Positions 1 through 6,415 are shown, counted from the first letter of the stretch. The stretch: DNA of 13,943 bases from Desulfurococcales archaeon (GCA_027012045.1 JALUZI010000038.1:1-13943), one strand, 5' to 3'. The notes: a model not told the origin generated them from the letters alone. Numbers and translations are program-made.

Positions 1-426
1 CTCTCTCCATATTCTTTTTTCCTCTCTCCTCTTCTGAAGGTAATTCTTAAACGAGAGATACGTATGGTCTAATAGTCCTATAGAAACATCAACTACGTAG
101 ACAAGCGAGATTATCTCTATGAGGTAAAGGATGCCTCTACCATAAACCTTTAGAGGCAACCCAATAGCGACGAGGAGGAGGGCAACAAGGTACAACTGGT
201 TGTTAACCTCAAACCTATAATGCTCCCCGGGCCTTGATCCCGTTATGATATACCGGTATACAGCTAGGAAAACCCCCACTAGAAGGGATACACCAATGCT
301 AAGGCCGTAAGAAACATATCCATACATGTATAAAAAGGCGGCTATAACAGCGATACCGTATGATAACCCATAGAGAATCCTCTTCTTGACCGCCAAATCC
401 TTACTGCCGTTTCCATCGACAGTCAT
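1..426 (-). CDS. Small multi-pass membrane protein, unrecognised, C-terminus outside window
   Basis: An open frame of 142 codons runs from an ATG at 426 to the first base of the window without a stop, so the C-terminus is missing. It starts MTVDGNGSKDLAVKKR, a short polar and basic leader, followed by two hydrophobic stretches at about residues 17-37 and 41-62, a polar segment near residue 65 (GSRPGEHYRFEVNNQ), then two more hydrophobic stretches at about 79-93 and 98-118. It ends in a lysine/arginine/glutamate-rich tail (KNYLQKRREEKR). This suggests about four membrane helices with a charged cytoplasmic tail. In-frame TGA at 445-447 limits upstream starts, and an AT-rich promoter block lies about 40 bases before the ATG. 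I do not recognise the family. Coding is supported by the long open frame and sensible membrane topology. Confidence 0.7.
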   Translation of the reverse strand, partial: MTVDGNGSKDLAVKKRILYGLSYGIAVIAAFLYMYGYVSYGLSIGVSLLVGVFLAVYRYIITGSRPGEHYRFEVNNQLYLVALLLVAIGLPLKVYGRGILYLIEIISLVYVVDVSIGLLDHTYLSFKNYLQKRREEKRIWRE

Positions 427-461
427 GAAGCAATAGCCCTGTATTCACCACTGTGAATCCA

Positions 462-478
462 GCATAATTATAAATTAA
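462..478. promoter_or_regulatory. AT-rich block, probable shared divergent TATA region
   Basis: The only AT-rich block between the two divergent membrane-protein genes is ATAATTATAAATTAATC. Read to the right, its centre is about 45 bases from the TTG at 516; read to the left, about 44 bases from the ATG at 426. Both fit an archaeal TATA box with short leaders. Whether one or two boxes are used cannot be seen. Confidence 0.5.
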
Positions 479-515
479 TCTATCACAATTTAACCCATGC
501 TAATCGGGGTTAGAG

Positions 516-992
516 TTGGCCGATAACACTGGTTACTGCCTCGACTTAGACTCCTTCAACCCTTTGAAGGCTCTTGCACTCCTGTTTGCAGCTATTCCAG
601 GTGTTTCCTATGCGGTTATAGCCGACCCGGTGAGTGCTGGATGGGCGGTCGTTTACCTAGGATTACTCTATCTTGGCGTGCTCCTATTATTGGATAAGCC
701 TCCGATATGGGCTACGCTAACAGTTGCTATTCTAGCATTTATAACCAATTTGATTGTCATTTACCATATACCCACGCACAAAACAATATACCCATTCCTA
801 GTCGTAGAGAAGCACCCTGTGGAACACATGCCTGTCGAGGGGATATACAAAGTCTCATATATAGATATAAGCCAAGTGTTCCTTCTGATTGAAGCAGTCA
901 GAATATACCTTAGATGCAGAGCTAGAAGAAATAACTATTTAAAACCCGGAACAGCTGAATCAAATAAAACGCTGGAAGCCGCGGTAGTATAG
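516..992 (+). CDS. Small membrane protein, unrecognised, 3' end overlaps tRNA-Glu
   Basis: The protein has 158 residues. TTG at 516 is the only usable start because an in-frame TAA lies at 501-503, and a GGGG run sits just upstream. Hydrophobic segments lie at about residues 17-32, 39-59 and 64-82 and a weaker one at about 116-130, separated by a polar loop (residues 85-112, rich in His and Pro, including HPVEHMPVEG). The tail is basic (RIYLRCRARRNN). This suggests three or four membrane helices. I know no family for it. The last four codons and the stop form the first 15 bases of the tRNA-Glu gene, so the tail after about residue 140 may be poorly conserved. It is divergent from the other small membrane protein at 1-426; the pairing may be functional but nothing proves it. 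Confidence 0.65.
   Translation: MADNTGYCLDLDSFNPLKALALLFAAIPGVSYAVIADPVSAGWAVVYLGLLYLGVLLLLDKPPIWATLTVAILAFITNLIVIYHIPTHKTIYPFLVVEKHPVEHMPVEGIYKVSYIDISQVFLLIEAVRIYLRCRARRNNYLKPGTAESNKTLEAAVV
935..944 (+). promoter_or_regulatory. TATA box candidate for tRNA-Glu, inside the upstream CDS
   Basis: TATTTAAAAC lies about 38 bases before the tRNA 5' end, within coding sequence of the upstream gene. An archaeal start site about 26 bases downstream would give a leader of roughly 10 bases, removable by RNase P. The spacing and base content fit; use is inferred. Confidence 0.5.
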
Positions 993-1055
993 CCCGGCCA
1001 AGTATGCGGGCCTCTCGAGCCCGTGACCCGGGTTCAAATCCCGGCCGCGGCACCA
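978..1055 (+). tRNA. tRNA-Glu (anticodon CUC)
   Basis: The sequence folds as a complete cloverleaf. Acceptor GCCGCGG (978-984) pairs with CCGCGGC (1045-1051). The D stem GTAT (987-990) pairs with GTAT (1002-1005) using two G-U wobble pairs. The anticodon stem CGGGC (1007-1011) pairs with GCCCG (1019-1023) around loop CTCTCGA, giving anticodon CTC at 1014-1016, which reads GAG (Glu). The variable region is four bases. The T stem CCGGG (1028-1032) pairs with CCCGG (1040-1044) around TTCAAAT. The discriminator is A1052 and CCA is encoded at 1053-1055. No intron is present. The first 15 bases are also the end of the preceding reading frame on the same strand. Confidence 0.95.
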
Positions 1056-1113
1056 CACCGCGCGGGTTTAAGTAACACCACCCCAACTTTACCTCAAATT
1101 TTAGGGGTAGCGC

Positions 1114-2766
1114 CTACATTTCCAGTGAACTGAGAATTTCCCTTAGCACATTCATTCTCCTGTCCCTGAATAATCTGGTATCCATAGTCTTGGGCTCCTC
1201 TTTTACTATCGGTTTAAACTCCATTTTACCTATTATGTCTCTGTCTATATCAACGCCGGGCGCGACTTCCTCCAATACTAACCCCTCACCGGTTAACCTG
1301 AACACTGCTCTCTCCGTAATGTATAACACTTCCTTCTTTCTCAATAGATTGGTTCCAGCGCATAGAATCTTGAATACGTGGTCGACGAACTTCACTATCT
1401 CTCCGTCTTCCCTTATGTTAAGTTTACCGTTCTCTACAACTATGTCTTGCTTCCCTGCTGTAAATAGACCCGCGAAGTACAGGCGGGGGCTTCCGGTAGC
1501 TATGACGGGGAATCCTCCGGGCCCCGTCATTCTCCCGGGTAGCACGCTGGGATTTACGTTTCCGTGTCTGTCTATTTGCAGGAATCCGAGGCTTGCAGCG
1601 TCAAGTATTCCTCCTTCATACACGGTGAATTGGTCTGGCATGGGTATTATAGCGTAAGGACCTATTGATGCGCCGAAGTCTTCTCCTGCTAGAGCTTTGC
1701 CTCCCCATGGCCCTGACTCTATCGTGGTGGCGAGGAGGTTCTCTATTTCCTCTTCGATTGCTATTGAAGTCACTAGTGACGGTATTCCTATTCCTAGGTT
1801 CACTATTATGGGTCTTTTTTCCTGTTTTATAATATCCACCAGCTGTAGTAGGACTCTTCTAGCTATAACCTTCCTGGGGTTCAATGGGGAAGGCTCCTCT
1901 ATTCCCGTGTCTGTGGGAGGTATGATTTCGCCTGAAACCCTAGGATCGTACTGGATGTTCGCTGTCTGCCTGTGGAAGTCGGGGTCTTTGGTTACAACTA
2001 CGTAGTCAACAATGGGCCCTGGAACTTGGACGCACTTCGGGTTAAGACTGCCAAACCTGGCAAGCCTCATAACCTGTGCTATAACAACGCCAGGGTTAGG
2101 CTGTGCCTTGGCTGCCTGTGCAATGTTGAGTACTGTACCCGTTATCGCCTCACCCTCAAGGGTGATGTTACCGATCTCATCGGCTGTAGTTCCCCTGATC
2201 AACGCGACATCCGGTTTGGGGGCTTGGTAGAAAAGGTATATTCTACCGCCGAGTTTTACATAGTCTATTTTAGCGGTCCTCCTCTCCCTTGCAAGATCAT
2301 TCAGCGCACCAGCCTCATATTCTGGGTCGAGAAAAGTTGCGAGTCCAACACGGCTTACAACTCCTGGCCTACCCGAACCAACCTCCCTGAACCAATATGA
2401 CATTATCCCAATACTCCAGGTATACCCTTCGATGATGTTATCCTTAATCAGTTTCTGAAGATTTGGAGTCCAGCCAAGAAATGGAAGTAGGACACCTCTA
2501 AGGAACTCGAAATCCCCGCGTTCAATCATGCCTCTCGCTATTCTGTCAAGCCCCCTGCCCGGGCTTCCTGGCAATGTGTCTGACACTATGAATAGGTCTT
2601 TAGGATGCCCCGTCTCAACATACTGGTCGAACAGCTCCTTCAACAGATAGTCAGGCGTGAGAGCCATGTTGAAACCGGAAACAGCGACTACGGCTCCATC
2701 CTTTATAGAGCTTAGGGCTTCACGGGGGCCTACAATTTTCCTTCTCCGAATAAGATCAATAAACAA
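1114..2766 (-). CDS. Acyl-CoA:carboxylate CoA-transferase (propionate/acetate CoA-transferase type)
   Basis: This 550-residue enzyme belongs to the family I CoA-transferases in which the two halves are fused, like clostridial propionate CoA-transferase and E. coli YdiF. Such enzymes move CoA between an acyl-CoA and a free acid through a glutamyl-CoA thioester. The first half (about residues 9-285) has the GVLLPFLGWTPNL and RGTTADEIGN segments; the second (about 295-540) has NLGIGIPSLV (323-332) and TTIESGPWGG, where Glu350 sits at the usual catalytic position. The length fits the fused family. The TTG start at 2766 is chosen because AAGGAGT lies five bases upstream and a TATA box lies beyond it. 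The substrate cannot be read from sequence; an acid from amino-acid fermentation (acetate, propionate or a branched acid) is plausible. It lies downstream of the asparaginase gene but has its own promoter. Confidence 0.9.
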   Translation of the reverse strand: MFIDLIRRRKIVGPREALSSIKDGAVVAVSGFNMALTPDYLLKELFDQYVETGHPKDLFIVSDTLPGSPGRGLDRIARGMIERGDFEFLRGVLLPFLGWTPNLQKLIKDNIIEGYTWSIGIMSYWFREVGSGRPGVVSRVGLATFLDPEYEAGALNDLARERRTAKIDYVKLGGRIYLFYQAPKPDVALIRGTTADEIGNITLEGEAITGTVLNIAQAAKAQPNPGVVIAQVMRLARFGSLNPKCVQVPGPIVDYVVVTKDPDFHRQTANIQYDPRVSGEIIPPTDTGIEEPSPLNPRKVIARRVLLQLVDIIKQEKRPIIVNLGIGIPSLVTSIAIEEEIENLLATTIESGPWGGKALAGEDFGASIGPYAIIPMPDQFTVYEGGILDAASLGFLQIDRHGNVNPSVLPGRMTGPGGFPVIATGSPRLYFAGLFTAGKQDIVVENGKLNIREDGEIVKFVDHVFKILCAGTNLLRKKEVLYITERAVFRLTGEGLVLEEVAPGVDIDRDIIGKMEFKPIVKEEPKTMDTRLFRDRRMNVLREILSSLEM

Positions 2767-2767
2767 G

Positions 2768-2811
2768 ACTCCTTAAACACCACTTAAACATCTTTGTGCT
2801 GAGTATTTAAG
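2768..2811 (-). promoter_or_regulatory. Promoter and ribosome binding site of the CoA-transferase gene
   Basis: On the minus strand a TATA-like CTTAAATACTC (2811-2801) is followed about 26 bases later by the expected start region near 2780. AAGGAGT (2774-2768) then lies one base before the TTG at 2766, with the GGAG core about four bases away. The TATA box abuts the stop of the asparaginase gene, so the CoA-transferase can be transcribed independently of it. Confidence 0.6.
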
Positions 2812-2814
2812 TTA

Positions 2815-3732
2815 CTAACCCCGGTTATTGACACATCTGCCTTCAGAGCAATAGGTCCAAGGCATAAACTCAGTGTTATACCCAGCCACAACTTCGCCCT
2901 CTATCGAACCAAGAATGAAGCCAGCGGTCCCTAACCCATACTTTTCTGTGAACCTTTCAAACTCTCTTCTAACTCCTTCCTCCCCACTGGACTCGTATGC
3001 AGAGGCAATCCTATAGGATAATAGACCTCTCGATATGATCTCTCCCAGACCAGTAGCAACAACGCCAACTTTGCCAGTGGAATAGAATCCACTACCTATA
3101 AGGGGTGAATCACCCACTCTCCCAGGTAGCTTAAGGAATATCCCTCCAGTACTAACGCCTACTACCGCTTTATTTTCTCCAACAACTACGCTGCCCACGG
3201 TGTCTCCCTCGACTAGGTGCTTGTTGAGCCCTAAGTGTTTCGGAAGAGGTTTCGATCTAGCTGTGACCCACTGTTCAACCCTATTATCACAAGGCCCTGG
3301 ATGCCTTTTCAAACCCATCCTAGCCGCCAGTAGATCAGCCTCCATGCCTACGAGGAAGTTGTGAGCCGTTTCTTCCATTACTATATAGGCGAGCCTAATA
3401 GGATGAAGGGGGTACTTAACACCAGCTACTGCACCATATTTAACTGAGACTCCGTCCATAATACCTGCATCCATGCTTATGCCTCCGTTGTAGTCAAGAA
3501 CGCTTCCTCTACCCGCATTTAATAGACAAGAGTCCTCTAGAACCTCCACTGACAGTACAGTAGCCTCGAGCGGATCGGTCGACGCCTTCTCTAAACCCAC
3601 GATCGCTGCTTTCCTTAAAACTTCCCACACCTCTGCATTAGGGTTTCTCTTTGCACCAGCTCCACCGTGGACTATAGTCACTGGGGTTCCAGTCTTGTAG
3701 CTCTCTACTACTATTCTCAACCCGGGATTCAC
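2815..3732 (-). CDS. Plant-type L-asparaginase / isoaspartyl peptidase (Ntn hydrolase)
   Basis: This 305-residue protein matches the threonine-type N-terminal nucleophile hydrolases that cleave L-asparagine to aspartate and ammonia and remove isoaspartyl residues from damaged peptides. The opening VTIVHGGAGAKRNP (18-31), LNAGRGSVLD (71-80) and MDAGIMDG are family hallmarks. The precursor is expected to cut itself before Thr178 in EGDTVGSVVVG, giving alpha and beta chains. GRVGDSPLIGSG (204-215) carries the Arg and Asp that hold the substrate carboxylate and amine in this family, and ATGLGE (226-231) fits the oxyanion loop. The start is GTG at 3732, preceded by a TTAGGGGGT purine run. Only 14 bases separate it from mpgS upstream, so the two probably share a transcript. 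Isoaspartate forms fast in hot cells, so a protein-repair or salvage role beside a thermoprotectant gene is plausible but inferred. Confidence 0.92.
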   Translation of the reverse strand: MNPGLRIVVESYKTGTPVTIVHGGAGAKRNPNAEVWEVLRKAAIVGLEKASTDPLEATVLSVEVLEDSCLLNAGRGSVLDYNGGISMDAGIMDGVSVKYGAVAGVKYPLHPIRLAYIVMEETAHNFLVGMEADLLAARMGLKRHPGPCDNRVEQWVTARSKPLPKHLGLNKHLVEGDTVGSVVVGENKAVVGVSTGGIFLKLPGRVGDSPLIGSGFYSTGKVGVVATGLGEIISRGLLSYRIASAYESSGEEGVRREFERFTEKYGLGTAGFILGSIEGEVVAGYNTEFMPWTYCSEGRCVNNRG

Positions 3733-3746
3733 CCCCTAAGAGTGGG

Positions 3747-4925
3747 TTAGGCTTTCAACCCGTATATTCTGGCGTCGGAGCTTTCTGCGAGAACGTGAGA
3801 GACGACCTTCTCAACATCTATGTTTTTTATGGGAGGGTAAATCCTCGGCTTAGGAGGTTCTTTCCCAGTATAACCATAGTTTCTTAGTGTATCGATTATG
3901 TATTCCCTAAGGTTATCGTTAACTAGTTTTGAATGATAAATTGTTCCGAGGCTCAGTGCGAGCATTTCTATCAGATGCTCGTCATCTCTACTTGCATGTA
4001 TATGTGGATTCCTAGATTCTAGCTGTATAATCTTCACTCCATCTTTGATCATAGGACAATTCTCCTCGTCCCTCTCGATCCAGCATTTCTCTAGAAGATA
4101 GACGTACTCATATGGCTCGACCGCGAAGCCGCCGGCCCAGCTTAACTGGAGAGCTAGATCCATGCTTAGGGCGTGCTCTCCGCTATTGGCTGTCTTTATA
4201 ATATCTGTTTCTATCCTACGGATCATAGTTAACACATGGTTCATAACACTATTAGTCACACGTGAAACCCTCCCCCTCCTCCTCAGGTAAACCTCTGACT
4301 CCTGGAGCTTAGCTTTATAGGGCCATTGTATCCGAATCATAGAACCTTTACTTTCGGCCATCGCGAAACCCGCATAGTACGTCCACGCGTACTCGTGTAC
4401 AGAGCCCGGCACATAGTTGTCACTGTCGATAAAGCCTACAAACTCGTAGCCCAGATACTTAGCCACCATGACACCAAGCATCATCCCCTCTCCCTTACCC
4501 TTCCTAACCACACCGTCCTCGTCAAGCATAACGTTCAACTGTGTATCAGCTAGATACTCGCCCCAAGTAGGGTCTCTCTGGTGGACAACAACAATGGGCC
4601 TATCCGTTCTGTAATGGAAGTTTTTAGACAACGCGATCTCATGCTTGTACCTGTCAATAGGAAGCCTTGAGGACGCAGATACTAGTATTATAGGAGACAG
4701 GTGAGGAATCCCGGCTAGAACCCCTTCAAGCGTGAATAACTCCTCGTCTTTTACTGGCACCACGATGGCTGTCCGAGAACCTATGTCTTCGAGCTCTCCA
4801 TAGTCCAGCTTATATGTCCCGGGCGGGTTCCTGCTGGCTAGAGAATCTAACTCCAGAACCTTGCTTACATCGTATATTCTAACCGAACCATATTGCTCGA
4901 AACGCTCAGGAGCCTCGATAAGCAC
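3747..4925 (-). CDS. mpgS: Mannosyl-3-phosphoglycerate synthase (GT55)
   Basis: This 392-residue protein is a GT55 glycosyltransferase of normal family length. It joins mannose from GDP-mannose to 3-phosphoglycerate, giving mannosyl-3-phosphoglycerate, the first step of the two-step route to mannosylglycerate, a compatible solute of hyperthermophiles. The GT-A nucleotide-binding start is TAIVVPVKDEELFTLEG (52-68). GFIDSDNYVPG (164-174) carries the metal-binding Asp-X-Asp (167-169), and NPHIH (306-310) supplies the distal His that joins metal binding in the family. KGKGEGMMLG (142-151) is also typical. The GTG start at 4925 follows a GGGGATTAGAG purine-rich site, with a TATA box 40 bases upstream. 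The next gene in the unit is an asparaginase, not the MPG phosphatase often found beside mpgS, so the second step must be encoded elsewhere. Confidence 0.95.
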   Translation of the reverse strand: MLIEAPERFEQYGSVRIYDVSKVLELDSLASRNPPGTYKLDYGELEDIGSRTAIVVPVKDEELFTLEGVLAGIPHLSPIILVSASSRLPIDRYKHEIALSKNFHYRTDRPIVVVHQRDPTWGEYLADTQLNVMLDEDGVVRKGKGEGMMLGVMVAKYLGYEFVGFIDSDNYVPGSVHEYAWTYYAGFAMAESKGSMIRIQWPYKAKLQESEVYLRRRGRVSRVTNSVMNHVLTMIRRIETDIIKTANSGEHALSMDLALQLSWAGGFAVEPYEYVYLLEKCWIERDEENCPMIKDGVKIIQLESRNPHIHASRDDEHLIEMLALSLGTIYHSKLVNDNLREYIIDTLRNYGYTGKEPPKPRIYPPIKNIDVEKVVSHVLAESSDARIYGLKA

Positions 4926-4960
4926 CTCTAATCCCCTAACTACTATTATAGGGAGCTTGG

Positions 4961-4970
4961 AAATAATATA
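4961..4970 (-). promoter_or_regulatory. TATA box of the mpgS-asparaginase unit
   Basis: Minus-strand TATATTATTT is centred about 40 bases before the GTG at 4925. That predicts a start site near 4940 and a leader of about 15 bases, which would hold the GGGGATTAGAG ribosome-binding region. Confidence 0.6.
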
Positions 4971-5004
4971 GATCGAGAAAAATCTACTCTGTCTAGATTC
5001 CCGG

Positions 5005-5018
5005 AGAATAAGTATTCT
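5005..5018. repeat. Perfect 14-bp inverted repeat upstream of the mpgS promoter
   Basis: AGAATAAGTATTCT has six-base arms (5005-5010 and 5013-5018) around AG. It lies about 35-45 bases upstream of the mpgS TATA box and at the edge of the T-rich 3' region of the preceding gene. It could be an operator for mpgS, whose product is made under heat or salt stress in other organisms. It could also be chance in an AT-rich stretch; two bases are too few for an RNA loop, so a DNA-binding site is the likelier role. Confidence 0.3.
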
Positions 5019-5035
5019 TAAAAGAAAATAAAAAG
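5018..5035 (-). terminator. T-rich terminator of the HTH/coiled-coil gene
   Basis: Just after the stop at 5056 the minus strand reads TTTTTATTTTCTTTTAAG. Runs of T are the usual intrinsic termination signal of archaeal RNA polymerase. The tract separates this gene from the mpgS unit. Confidence 0.55.
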
Positions 5036-5055
5036 GCCTGTAGAGGGCTTGGCTT

Positions 5056-5589
5056 CTAAAGTTCTTCCAATAGACTCTGTAAGGTTTCTTTTACTTTCCT
5101 TATCTTCTCGTTAAGACTCGCAAGATGTTTCTCGTACTCCTTTATCTTAGCCTCCAACTCCTCCTTGTATTCCTCTAACTCCTTTATCTTCGACTCGAGT
5201 TCCTTCACCTGACTAGCTTGAGCCAGACCTAGCTCAGTCAGCTCTTCTGTTGGGGTTATTTCGAATACGCCTTTATTCTTTACTATCAGTTCATAAGTCT
5301 CTTTTACAAGCTTTCCCGCTTCAGTCTTTCCCTGTAAATGGTTCCTTATAGTACTCTCGGACCTCCCGAGTTCTTCTGCTATCCTAGTAATAGTGTATCC
5401 TGCTCTCTCCCTAGCTAGTGCCCCCGCCGCTACGACTAGAGAGTCCAGCCATGTTAACCTGTCGTGAGCGTCTTTTATCTTCTCGATGACATCCTTCCTG
5501 AATAGAGTGCCGAAGATTAATGCTAGTTCGAGCTTCCTGATATCTTCTTTTCCCATGGGTTTTAAAGGTATGACTGTTGACATGCTCAT
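5056..5589 (-). CDS. HTH and coiled-coil regulator associated with archaeal KaiC proteins
   Basis: The protein has 177 residues: an N-terminal helical part (about 13-60), a helix-turn-helix at about 63-87 (YTITRIAEELGRSESTIRNHL), a linker, and a long charged coiled coil at about 127-176 with Leu/Ile heptads. It is all cytoplasmic. The layout fits the small family described as a probable regulatory domain encoded next to archaeal single-KaiC proteins (TIGRFAM near_KaiC_dom), and here it lies 89 bases downstream of such a gene on the same strand. Its function is unknown. DNA binding and coiled-coil dimerisation are inferred from structure, and a partner role to the KaiC ATPase from gene order. 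The ATG at 5589 is only one base from the GGAGGTG site, so the third residue (ATG at 5583, seven bases away) may be the true start. Confidence 0.82.
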   Translation of the reverse strand: MSMSTVIPLKPMGKEDIRKLELALIFGTLFRKDVIEKIKDAHDRLTWLDSLVVAAGALARERAGYTITRIAEELGRSESTIRNHLQGKTEAGKLVKETYELIVKNKGVFEITPTEELTELGLAQASQVKELESKIKELEEYKEELEAKIKEYEKHLASLNEKIRKVKETLQSLLEEL

Positions 5590-5590
5590 T

Positions 5591-5597
5591 CACCTCC
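5591..5597 (-). promoter_or_regulatory. Strong Shine-Dalgarno site that favours the second ATG
   Basis: Minus-strand GGAGGTG is a near-perfect match to the archaeal 16S anti-Shine-Dalgarno. It stands one base from the ATG at 5589 and seven bases from the in-frame ATG at 5583. Usual spacing supports initiation at 5583, which would remove only two residues. Confidence 0.6.
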
Positions 5598-5609
5598 ATG
5601 TATTTATTC

Positions 5610-5649
5610 TTTCATGAAATTTTTTATTTAAATATTGTATCCATGAAAA
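5610..5649 (-). promoter_or_regulatory. Promoter with repeated CATGAAA elements flanking the TATA box
   Basis: An AT-rich TATA region (about 5623-5637, containing ATATTTAAATA on the minus strand) lies between TTTCATGAAA, a perfect 10-bp palindrome at 5610-5619, and a second CATGAAA at 5642-5648. The two CATGAAA copies are exactly 29 bases apart, close to three helical turns. A regulator bound to both would cover the TATA box and start site. This is a candidate operator for the HTH gene, possibly autoregulatory. The repeat is seen; the binding is inferred. Confidence 0.45.
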
Positions 5650-5660
5650 ACGCGGTTTTT
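5646..5660 (-). terminator. Short hairpin and T run after the KaiC-type gene
   Basis: AAAAAC (5646-5651) and GTTTTT (5655-5660) form a six-pair inverted repeat around GCG, 18 bases after the stop of the KaiC-type gene. On the minus strand it ends in GTTTTTC. It could terminate that gene. It also overlaps the distal CATGAAA element, so it may serve as a boundary, or be chance. Confidence 0.35.
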
Positions 5661-5678
5661 ATCAATAATTTTAACTCG

Positions 5679-6410
5679 TCAGTAACGGGTTGTCCTCACT
5701 ATCTTATCCGGATACACAATTATGCCTCTATCCGTTATCTCGAACGGATGCCTCCTCATGTCATGCTTGGTGCCTCTCATCTTCCAGATGATAAGTGATC
5801 TCTGAAGCTCACCGTTGATCTCGTCAAGGTCCAGCCTTATAATACCATCAACCGCGTGTTCTACTCCGGGCCCTCCGAACCCCCTGTCGGTTACACTTAC
5901 CTGTGAAACCAGTAATGATGTCGCCCCGAGTCCGGCTAATACTCTCTTCAGATTCATCATTACACCCCTTGCCACACTCGGCTTCGTTATGTACAGTGTT
6001 GAGACCGAGTCTACGACAGCTCTCACAGCGCCAGTGTCCCGTAGGGCCTCCTTTAAAACATCTATGAACTCTCCGAAGTCATCAATTGATGTTACTACGT
6101 ATTTCTCTCTCTTAGCGGCTTCCCCTATACCTCCTGTGAAGGCGTCTACAATAGCGAACAATCCTTTCCTCTCGTATTCCCTCACGTCCCATCCGAGTGA
6201 AGCCATGTTTTTCCTAATCTGCACGGGATGTTCTTCAAGAGCCACATAAACACCTGGCTCTCCCTTTGTTAGCCCATAGTATATGTATTGTTGGCTGAAT
6301 ATCGTTTTACCTGTGCCTGGCCCGCCTGATAGGAGGACAACGTTGCGTTTCGGTATGCCGCCATATAGCAGTTCGTCCATGCCCGGTATTCCTGTTTTAA
6401 CCCTCTCCAT
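5679..6410 (-). CDS. Single-domain KaiC/RecA-type ATPase
   Basis: This 243-residue protein holds one KaiC domain and nothing else, unlike the two-domain cyanobacterial clock protein. The opening [21 protein letters not shown] is typical. The Walker A motif is GGPGTGKT (29-36), followed by a Glu-Glu pair in VALEEHP (59-60) at the catalytic position, and Walker B VVDSVS (132-137). The end of the domain has WKMRGTKHD and [10 protein letters not shown], KaiC-family signatures. It matches archaeal single-KaiC groups (such as TIGRFAM KaiC_arch types). Such proteins hydrolyse ATP weakly and are thought to act in signalling; no clock role is established. The ATG at 6410 follows AGGTGAT by five bases. 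The next gene downstream encodes the HTH/coiled-coil partner type, which supports a two-component regulatory module. Confidence 0.93.
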   Translation of the reverse strand: MERVKTGIPGMDELLYGGIPKRNVVLLSGGPGTGKTIFSQQYIYYGLTKGEPGVYVALEEHPVQIRKNMASLGWDVREYERKGLFAIVDAFTGGIGEAAKREKYVVTSIDDFGEFIDVLKEALRDTGAVRAVVDSVSTLYITKPSVARGVMMNLKRVLAGLGATSLLVSQVSVTDRGFGGPGVEHAVDGIIRLDLDEINGELQRSLIIWKMRGTKHDMRRHPFEITDRGIIVYPDKIVRTTRY

Positions 6411-6415
6411 ATAAC

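Noticed and set aside
978..1055. tRNA-Glu as an integration site of a mobile element
   Set aside because: tRNA genes are common attachment sites, but there is no integrase, no repeated tRNA 3' fragment elsewhere in the window and the surrounding genes are ordinary.
1348..1354. CRISPR array or long direct repeats in the window
   Set aside because: No repeated unit of 20-40 bases with regular spacing was found on reading; the only short repeats are the CATGAAA pair and the inverted repeats listed.
5646..5660. Hairpin AAAAAC-GCG-GTTTTT as an RNA regulator in the 5' leader of the HTH gene
   Set aside because: It lies upstream of the TATA box of that gene and so is not in its transcript; a terminator for the KaiC-type gene is the simpler reading.
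5679..6410. Circadian clock KaiC
   Set aside because: There is only one KaiC domain and no KaiA or KaiB nearby, so a clock function is not supported.
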